DNA of 64,000 nt, taken from Agarophyton chilense (lineage: Eukaryota > Rhodophyta > Florideophyceae > Gracilariales > Gracilariaceae). Each line of letters begins with the position of its first letter. Position 1 is the stretch's first letter. A program made the translations under genes and the position numbers. Shown here piece after piece: positions 56,155-64,000 of this stretch. The stretch lies in NCBI GenBank assembly GCA_030374765.1, contig JARGXX010000099.1, positions 558,001-622,000 on the forward strand, written 5' to 3'. A model generated the notes under the pieces. That model was not told where the DNA came from and did no database searches. It saw only the letters and a program-made list of their open reading frames with translations.

Positions 56155-59100
56155 GTGTGTCGAACAAGAAGGACTGATTACGTCATGGTCACGGACCGTA
56201 GAAAGTACAAGTTCTCTGTCGATGGCGGCTTGTCTCAATCACTTTTGTCACGCAGACTCGCTGCCATGGATACTGGAGCCCGTCCGAACTCTACCAGATT
56301 GTCCGAACTGCGAACCGACGATCGAGCTCAAATATTAAAAGAACAGCTACAGGATATCAGGGATGGAAACAAGAGACCAACAAATTCTCTTGAAACTGGA
56401 AGACTTGTTGTTCGATTAGTAAAGCATGCTGTCATGTTATTGCTTATCGTGTGTTACACGTTAACAGCTCTAGTTGTTCTGGGATGTTGCTACTGCAACA
56501 GATTTGTGGAATCAATTCGTCCCAAAAATCGGTAAGTGGAACTGTACGACCGAACAATCTTACCTATTGTGCGCAAATTGCTGCGGCGCCCTGCTTCGAC
56601 AGTACCATTACCACCTTCACTTAAATAGGAAGCCCCACTGGGCAGAAGTTCACCCAAGATTCGGGTTTTTGAGGTAACGATAATACATCCCAAATATGAG
56701 GCTTGAATATCAGTTGTTACCAAGAAGCGTGGACTAATTTTCATTCAGCTAAATGCTGTATTGTATCACAATCGAAAATTACTTGTCGCTACCAGCATCG
56801 CACAGGAGGAACTGAGGAGACCCTACGAGATTTCAGTGGACAACGTTAACTGAGGAGAGCTCCGCGTGCATGAGAATCAAATTATCGTCACCGCATTGCC
56901 GCACCCTTCGGGTGTGATACTGACACACATACAGACGGCAGAAGTTATAGGAAGCAAGCCTAAAGGCAAACCACATTTGACACCGATGGACGCAGAACAG
57001 AACATAGAACGCATGATGGAGGTGAATACCTCTGTAGAAGAGAAAGAAGAAGCCGTCGAAGTCATGGCGATGGAACGAGTTCCTTGAAAATACATGGAAA
57101 GATTGCGCAAGCTACTATTGAAGAATTTGCATATGTGGAATGGCCATATTAGCCAGATTGCCGCTATAGAACATCACACCGACGTTATACCGAATAGCAG
57201 ACCCATTTCTCTACCGCCTTATCAGAAAGGCCCGCCTACACGTCAGATCGAGCAGTAACTCGTTGCAATCATCCGGGAGAAGGGAATTATTGAGCTATTT
57301 CAATCAGCTTGCGCATTTCCAGAGGTTCCTGCTCTCAAAGGAGATGGTTCCTAAACGCTTTTTCGTTGACTAACGCAAACTGAACGCAATAAAAATAAGG
57401 GATACATAACCGTTGCGACGCATGGATGAATGAATCCGAAGTCTCGGAGAAGTCATTTTTTCTACTCTGGACGCAAATTGGGGATACTGGCAAATACCCA
57501 TTGTCCTTTATGACCATGAGAACACGTCATTCGTATTACAGTCCGGACTGTATCGCTTTAAGCGACTGCCTTTTGGTTTAACCAGTGCTCGTGCGACGTT
57601 TAAACGCGCTATCGGTATAATCTTGTCTCGATTTAAGTGGAAGACATGCTTGGTCTATTCGACATTATTTTTTTCAGTAACAATATTGAAGATCACTTCA
57701 TAAATGTGCTGGGAATCTTCCGGACGCTAAGAGAAGCCATTATTACTTTGAAGATCGAGAAAAGTGGATGGTTTACCACCCAAGTGAAGTATCTAGGACA
57801 CAAGATCAGACCCGGAACGCTGAAAATGGAAGATTTGCAAACCATTGCGATTCTTAAGGCGTAATTGTCTAGGACGCAGACGCAATTGCGAGTCTTTCCA
57901 GGGCTTTGTAACGTCTCAAGACGATTTGTACCGCGTTATTTGTATATCGAAGTGCCTCTGAACGCATTATTGAAGAAGAGACAACTTGTACTGTTTTAAG
58001 AATTCGAAACAGTCGAGACATAACCATTCAAGAAGATGTAGCGAACGCTGACCTGAGCCCCTGTTATAACAATCCCAAAAACTGATCTTCCCTTGTCTGT
58101 CGATAATGAATTCAAGGGATTATCAGGTAGAATGTGCTCTTTTTCAAACGCATGAAGACGGCTAATGATATCACATTGGATACTTTTCACAGTCACTGAA
58201 GCAGGTAGAAAAGAAAAACGAATTACTCTGTATCAGAAAAAGAAGGCCATGCTATGGTATGGGCCCAAACGACCCTATGGCCCTATCTCCACGGAGTAAA
58301 GTTTAAGTTCGACATAAATCAATTATGTTTGAGATGACTTCTGTCGGTTAGCAACCCTTCTGGATGGTTTATGCAATGGCGTTTACGGCTTCCGGAATTT
58401 TTCTTCATCGGCAACTACAAGAAGGGGACTTCCAACGATAATGCTGACGCGTTTTCGTGCCTCGAAATCTTTGGCGAAGCCCAATTGAAAATATATGATG
58501 AGATACCATGTTTGGTGACGGAGGATGCGATAACGAAAGATATTGAGGAGGAAAAAACTCTTGAGAAAGAAGACTATGCTTTCAATATGCTGGTAACCCA
58601 GACTACGAATACAGATCCTGATGATCAACTCGAACGAAGAACGCTTGAAGAGCTTCCGCGTGAACAGGTCACGGATGACTTTTGTGCGGCTATCCGCTAC
58701 CGCTTTAATGGGGGGAGGAGCTACCTTTCATCTGGATGATCGAAGATTTCTTGTTCAAACCGTCAACGATCATGACCAAATCCTAATACCACATGTTCTG
58801 AATAGGCGACTAATGCATTTGGCTCACTACTTACAGTTATGTGGTTATTCAAGAGGAATAAAGCTGTATTTAATCCTCAGAAGGGAGTTTTATTGGCATA
58901 CTTTAGCAATTTTTCGTCATGGGACATCTCAGTTGTACACAATATGCTCTCCAATTTATGCTCTCCAATTTGAGTGAAGCTGTTGCGGAGGAAGAAGCCA
59001 CTGAAATTATTCCTGGCGAAAGCGCCTCTACAGTATGTCAGTATCGATATACTTTGAGAATTGATTCGCTCGAAGCGAGGAAACAGATACCTTTTGGTAC

Positions 59101-59300
59101 ATTCAGATCGCTTTTCTAAGCTGGTCGAGATTATTCCGTTGAAACCGATCACCGCTGCCATGCTAGAATCAGCGTTTGTTCACCATTTGGTGCATTGCTA
59201 CGGAGCGTTGGATTTTCTGCTCTCAGATAACTGTAAGCAAATCGTGACACCCTTCTATCTAGATGTTTGCAAGATTCTGAGAATTGAAAACGTGATCGCT
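56155..59300 (+). pseudogene. pol: Element E pol (relic, integrase core truncated)
   Basis: Protease with AAMDTGARPN near 56270; RT fragments 57160-57880, with the catalytic loop shortened so that only FDII remains of YLDDII; RNase H fragments to about 58480; integrase from about 58740, with the first Asp region and LLSDNCKQI near 59215. The segment with the catalytic Glu is missing, and the reading passes straight into a hydrophilic linker frame (59302-59772). Stops are frequent. Confidence 0.85.
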
Positions 59301-59301
59301 A

Positions 59302-59772
59302 GTGAGCGAGCCGTTGTCACAAGGCGCAGCAATGGGTACGAATTTGGATGTTGGATGTCAGAGGAAAGCAGGCTTGGAAACATGCGCTCTGAGCACGCAG
59401 CGAGCTGCAGCTTCCATAGAAGGTCACGTTCACGTGATGAATAATGATGAGGTCGGAGAGAAGAGTGACAAGAAAGCTTCATTGGAAAATAGTCGCAAAC
59501 CTTGCGTGGTTGAATCATCAGCAGGAGAACCTGAGGTCGTAACAGATACGCCTTCTAAAGTAGTGCACCACAAGGAAAAAGCTGAAATCAGCAGAAATGT
59601 TCCGCTACTCGGATGGAAAGACCCAGACGTCACCGTAAAACAGAAGGAACCTCACAAGCAGAAGAGAGATCTCGATTCCGAGGGAAAAGAAGTTGAGGTG
59701 GAAAGGCCACAGTTCAGTTACCATGTATCGGCTGATCTCTTCTTGGAGAACTCCGGTAAACAGAGATTATGA
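59302..59772 (+). pseudogene. Element E linker region between integrase and chromodomain
   Basis: A 156-codon open frame rich in Lys, Glu and Ser with no catalytic motif. It corresponds in position and composition to the hydrophilic linker of C's pol. It is part of pol, not an independent gene. Confidence 0.5.
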
Positions 59773-60110
59773 CCCACGCCCACAGATACTATTAAAGTGG
59801 AATCAAAAATGCCCTCAAAGGTAGAAGAAAGGCGTACGGTGAAAGGAGACGTCGCGTCATCTCCAAAAGAATTGGACAAACCGAATGTTTGGGTGGAGGC
59901 TCCGGCCGAACCGGAAAGGTCATGGGAATCCAGAAGACCGGCTCTAAGGAACTCAGAAAGTCGTCAAACCTATTGAACGCGGTAACCCGAAATCAGATGC
60001 TTCAAGGGAGCAATGGAACAGTGATCGCATTCGTTCAGCTTTACACGAAGTAAGTACAGCAGGATCTGATCACAGAAGCGCTATTAAAACATAAAAGCCT
60101 TTCAGTGAAG

Positions 60111-60262
60111 GAGAGAAGTATGCCATCGAACAAATCATGAGCCATGGAAGGACCGCTAGGGATAACAGTTTACTGTTCAGAGTACGATGGTATAATTATC
60201 AACCCGGAGACGATACATGAGAGCCCATGCATTACATACCTCTATCTAATGTGTTGTTGTAG
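60111..60262 (+). pseudogene. Element E chromodomain (one nonsense codon)
   Basis: Encodes EKYAIEQIMSHG, LFRVRWYNYQPGDDT and EPMHYIPL. A TGA replaces the Trp codon of the TWEP motif. Confidence 0.8.
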
Positions 60263-60417
60263 TGTAGATGAGCTTTGGTCAATATTCCCAGTACTCTTGA
60301 TGACGCTCTCGTCGGTTTGATGGTCTCAGGAAGGTCTGATCAAATGTGATCCGGAAGGAAACAGGAAGCGACGAAGGACTCGAGAAGGCTTGATCTAATT
60401 TAACTCCAAGGTGGACA

Positions 60418-60530
60418 AGAAATAACATCCAGTACCATGAAGATGAAGAAAAAAGTCAAGAACCACGAAGAAGAAGGTAAAAAAAGAGTATAATGAATCT
60501 GGAAGCAGAAGTGAAGGAGTTACGACAAGA
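60418..60530 (+). other. Purine-rich interval between pol and antisense gene of element E
   Basis: GAAGA-type runs, similar to 10768-10890 in B and at the same relative position after the chromodomain. Confidence 0.5.
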
Positions 60531-60939
60531 TTGTGTTGCTATACGGTCTACTACAGTAAAAATAAGGTGCAACCTCATGGATTAGGAGTTCCAGTGTGTT
60601 GTCTCATCGAGAAGCCGACAGACTCAGCATCTGCAGTCGGTCTCCTTTACTGGCATCGGGAGGAATATCAGCTTCTTCAAGGAACCGCCTCAGATCGTCG
60701 AGCTCCGCATTGTGCCACTAGACCACCAGCTGTTCGGGTTCTTACGTAGGACTCCGCATCTCAGCTGTCACGGTTGACTCGCGTCCATCCGCTTGTGTTC
60801 CAGCAAGAGTTATCGGCTCAATGCCGTCATTTTCCGTTGGAACGGTGATTACGAGGCCCGTTTATTCAGGTTGGTTATCGTTTTCGATTTCTAGGAGATC
60901 GTTTTCGAGTGGGTCGGTATTAAGAGGCACAGGCTAAAA

Positions 60940-61930
60940 TTAATAACCAGCTGGATGTATACTAGGCATTGCTTTCGGGTTTTCCAGTAGGGTCTTTGTG
61001 TTATCGCCGTTGATGTGTTGGTTGTTCAATGGATCATATCGTATGAAATCGCCGTCAGTTGCATTCTTTCCAGAGGAAGGATCACGAAGAGGTCTGTCTC
61101 TTGCATTATGTTCATTTGGGACCAGTGCCCAGTCAATCTGGTCCATGACACTGATTCGGTACCGAAACTCTTTGTGATTTGCACGTGATTCCAATACCAG
61201 TGAAATGTCGAGCTGTATCGCATGTTGTTGGGCCATTGGGCTCATGTACCAGAGACGATTAGTGTCAGACACATCTCGAAAAACGAACACGGCCATTTTC
61301 GTGAAGAATTCACCGTAGTCGACAACCCACTAACTGAATAACGGATCATTTGAGAGGTGAGAACCCACGTAGATAATCACTGGAGAGAGATAAATAAGAA
61401 AACCACAAGGACTCTCGATTTCATGCCACTATCGAGGACTGGGAACGTAGCGCCTCATTATCCAGTTGTACCGAATTTGGTCGATCTCCGGTATTTGGTA
61501 CGGGGTCAAATATCGTAATCGTGATCTTGTACGTCTCCTACATCGAGGAAATTCCCAATAGGGATTGTCGCGCTTGCAAAGGTGCGGAACTCCGCTCGTA
61601 TTTGAAACCTGTCGAAACAGAAAGCCATTTTGGATACTCCGCTTACGCAGCCACACGGTTGGAGATACGAATCTGCGAGGTTCTCGTCATAATAGTAGAC
61701 TTCTTCGTTCGTTCTGGCGAAACAGGTGTCGAAGTTCCAATCTCTTTTTAAGGTAATGGTCCCAATCACGCGGCGCATCCTCTTGAAAACTAGACTAGTG
61801 ACCTTTTCGCGGGATTCCGCAACGCTTTCGGATCGAAAACGGCTTACCGCGTTGTTTGAAATCGCACAGTAGCTGAGGCAGTCGCTCGTGAATAGCGCAC
61901 ACCACGAAATTCTGTCAGGATTTTGACCAG
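60940..61930 (-). pseudogene. Element E antisense gene (relic)
   Basis: Minus-strand fragments follow the C antisense protein closely: LKRDWNFDT, IRAEFRTF, RRTRSRLRYLTPYQ, then the 118-codon frame 61296-60940 with MAVFVFRDVSDTNRLWYMSP, LVLESRANHKEF and DGDFIRYDP. A TAG near 61330 stands close to where the C copy has TGA. Frameshifts separate the pieces, and the N-terminal part is unresolved. Confidence 0.78.
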
Positions 61931-62404
61931 CGACTACTTATTGACCAATGATATATTCTTCGCGGACAGCCGCAGGGTATCAGCAGGGAGCTCAAATGAA
62001 GAGCGCAGTGTGCTGCATCGGATTACTCCCGACAAAGTCCGCTTTGTGCGGGAAGTTCTGTATCGCAGACAATGATGGTTGCAGAATGACTGCTGTTGAA
62101 GAAGTTTATGTGAGGCTAGGATCCGTGAGAGAAGACGGAGCAGCACTGCTCGAGATCTCAGAGAGGGCCGCCCAGAAGAGGCAGTGATTTGATGATCTCA
62201 TAGGTTATTCAGGTCGTCGTACTATGTTTGTGGACTCATCACGTATCAGAGATTGCTCATCACCAGTGTCGCATGTTCTAGAAGAAGAATTGAGGAGTTA
62301 TCGTGTTTAGATGCAATGTTTGGAGTCTGTCTAGACCGTGAAGCCGGATTGTAGCACGCTGTATATACGATTTAACGTTCTTGTGTTGCGGGTGCTCCGC
62401 GCTT

Positions 62405-62417
62405 AACGAAGGAGATA
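62405..62417 (+). other. Element E polypurine tract
   Basis: AACGAAGGAGATA directly before the 3' LTR. It resembles the C tract. Confidence 0.7.
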
Positions 62418-63739
62418 TATAGCATTTTATATTCAAATTGTATCGAATGATCGAAAACCATCGAAGCCTAAATACGGCATTCATAATCTATTTTTCGTAC
62501 TGTAATCGGTAACGAGGTATTATGAGAAAAATGCTTCAGAGAGAAATTGGAAATTAGGAATTATTTAATACCATTGTGCTACTGTGCGTTGGTACCGTGT
62601 GACCGTCAAATAAGTAATTCTTTTTTTTTAGAATTATTTTTTTGTGTCACATAACAGGGTAGACATTACAGAACAGTAGCTCCTTTACCTTCTGGTACCA
62701 TCAAGGGCACTTGGCACTAGGTGAGGAAGGCAGAGGCCAATCAACAACCAACTTGCCACCATCTTGGTGTTCGCGAAAAGCGTTGTGGGCGCCATCTTTA
62801 CGTGTAACACTGTGGGCTAAAATTTACAGTAAACTTCGGCGTAAATAAGCCTTTTCCTTTACTGAATGGCCCAAAGACATGAATGAGATACAAGTATTCC
62901 GATTTAATCTTTTTCTTCTTGATGTTCTTAAACCATCATAATAAAAGACTAATTCCAGTAGTCACTAGGGGTCAGACTTCCTGGCTTCCGGTCAGACACT
63001 CCAGATGTATAACGATTTCTTCAGCCTTACCGCTTTTCGTTAACCAGAAGAAGGCGTATAAAAAATTCTCACAAGTCTTCCCGAAGAGAGGTCATAACAA
63101 AAAGATATGTTTTCAAGCTATAACCGAAGCTGTGTTATTTCAAGAAAGGTTACGCGGCACCACCTATGCAAGCTTCCGGTTTAGTATTATATCCCAGATC
63201 CCCAACAAGTCCTAACGACCGTCACAGGCTTTTCGCTTTGTGGAGGCTTTCTAGACAGACCCTGCACCGTTGGTACACGCAACCCGTCTCCTGTCCACGT
63301 TGAGGGCGCTTCAAGCGGTACAATAGGCGGAAAGGGCGTGCGTTCTGAGATCCACAATTGCCATCAAATAAAGAGCACCTGCAGCCCCTATTATGATCCT
63401 TTTTGATCTATAGCTCCTGTGCCGAGGATATCTTCCACTTTGCGCTGTGTACCGCTCCTTTATTGTTTTTTGTGTGTGTTGTTTTTGCTGTTTCGTGGTT
63501 CTTTTTTTTGAGTTCACAAGAGTCGTCAAGCCGATCTAGTGTGTGTTATATACCGCCATACCTGTAATATCATCTCTTGTTTACAGATATCGTTCCTTTC
63601 CTTTGTCTCCTCTTACTATCATCATTCACAAATCTTCTCTTAAGAGCAGTCGCTCGCAAGGTGATGCCCGCTTCCTGCTGTATTTATGTGAAAATCTAAC
63701 CGCTATCTAGAAACCTACAGTCTCTCGTGGAATACCACA
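62418..63739 (+). repeat. Element E 3' LTR (with internal insertion)
   Basis: Starts TATAGCATTT (TG changed to TA) and ends ATACCACA. It matches the 5' LTR at both ends and near 62590-62780, but is about 575 bp longer than expected. An insertion therefore lies between about 62785 and 63385; its edges are unclear. The 110-codon ATG frame at 62883-63215 lies in this insertion and shows no recognisable motif. Confidence 0.78.
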
Positions 63740-64000
63740 GCGTTAAAGAAATTACTTTACAGCTCTTTACTGGAGCGCTGTATCCAAGTGGTATCGAAAA
63801 GGGTGAAATGATTAAGAACTGAACAAAAGAAATGTGCTTCTTTGTCTTGGAATTTTTTTAGGTTTCGCTATCTTGTTCGGAATTTTAAAGTTCAGAAAGC
63901 TGTGTTTGGGTTATATTTTTGAAAAGCTCTGAAACTAGTGCCCTAGTGATTTTTTAAGTACTGAATACGATAAAAGGCCCATTTTCCGATTGTCAATTGC
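63740..64000. other. Right flank of element E
   Basis: GCGTT (63740-63744) is the likely right target copy, matching GGGTT at 52156-52160 in four of five bases. The remainder is AT-rich with nothing recognised. Confidence 0.5.

Larger units (their letters stand above)
52161..63739 (+). mobile_element. Element E, heavily decayed Ty3/Gypsy chromovirus-type element
   Basis: It has LTRs at both ends (diverged and each carrying an insertion), a primer site, gag, pol, a chromodomain and a minus-strand antisense gene, in the same order as B and C. Its capsid region and antisense protein are closest to those of C. Stops and frame changes are frequent throughout, and the last third of the integrase core is missing. 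It is the oldest element in the window. Confidence 0.88.

Noticed and set aside
62883..63215. 110-codon ATG frame in the E 3' LTR insertion as a gene
   Set aside because: No motif, no conserved partner in the window, and it lies in an insertion of unknown origin.
1..64000. CRISPR arrays, rRNA or tRNA genes
   Set aside because: The only regular repeats are LTRs, the 12-bp and 25-bp tandem units and scattered dyads. No spacer pattern, tRNA cloverleaf or rRNA core was recognised.

Overview
This 64 kb window is a nested pile of LTR retrotransposons with relics of DNA transposons and two decayed host-type genes. I see no rRNA, tRNA, CRISPR array or prokaryotic operon. It is eukaryotic nuclear DNA. 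The gag proteins, the DDE_Tnp_4 (PIF/Harbinger-like) transposase relics and a Myb/SANT-like accessory protein resemble families I know from oomycetes (Peronosporales-like). A red alga is the main alternative; species cannot be set from the sequence alone.

Layout. Element A (minus strand) runs from beyond the left edge to 22784: partial 3' LTR 1-521, 5' LTR 22151-22784. Element B (plus, 2132-13791) is complete, has a perfect GTCAG target duplication, and sits inside A. Next comes an AT-richer stretch (22785-29415) with a transposase relic split by A, an unidentified minus-strand pseudogene, a frameshifted SF3B4-like splicing-factor pseudogene, a Myb/SANT-like relic and part of a second transposase relic. 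Element D (minus, 29416-50757) is inserted in that second transposase, whose other half resumes at 50758. D is itself broken by element C (minus, 33791-44401, duplication GCCGA), which lies in D's integrase C-terminus. Element E (plus, 52161-63739) is the oldest and most decayed.

All five are Ty3/Gypsy elements of chromovirus type: gag with a zinc knuckle, protease (DTG), RT, RNase H, integrase and a C-terminal chromodomain. All share nearly the same primer-binding site (TGGTCTCCCGACTTAG), though I saw no LTR similarity between families. By gag, A and D form one subgroup and B, C and E another. By-eye LTR divergence agrees with the nesting: B is youngest (about 99% identity), then C (about 97%) and A (about 95%), then D and E.

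The standout is a second large gene in every element, between the chromodomain and the 3' LTR, on the strand opposite gag-pol and convergent with it. It is a 618-codon uninterrupted frame in B, near-intact in C and recognisable in A, D and E. The protein family is conserved and I do not recognise it. In four elements a purine-rich tract (on the pol sense strand) lies between the two convergent genes. The second unusual object is D's 3' third. Its chromodomain is cut in two, the chromodomain-tail/antisense-gene segment is inverted, and a third LTR is present. The LTR/target joints carry a near-perfect 5-bp duplication, as expected if the element's own cDNA integrated into itself.
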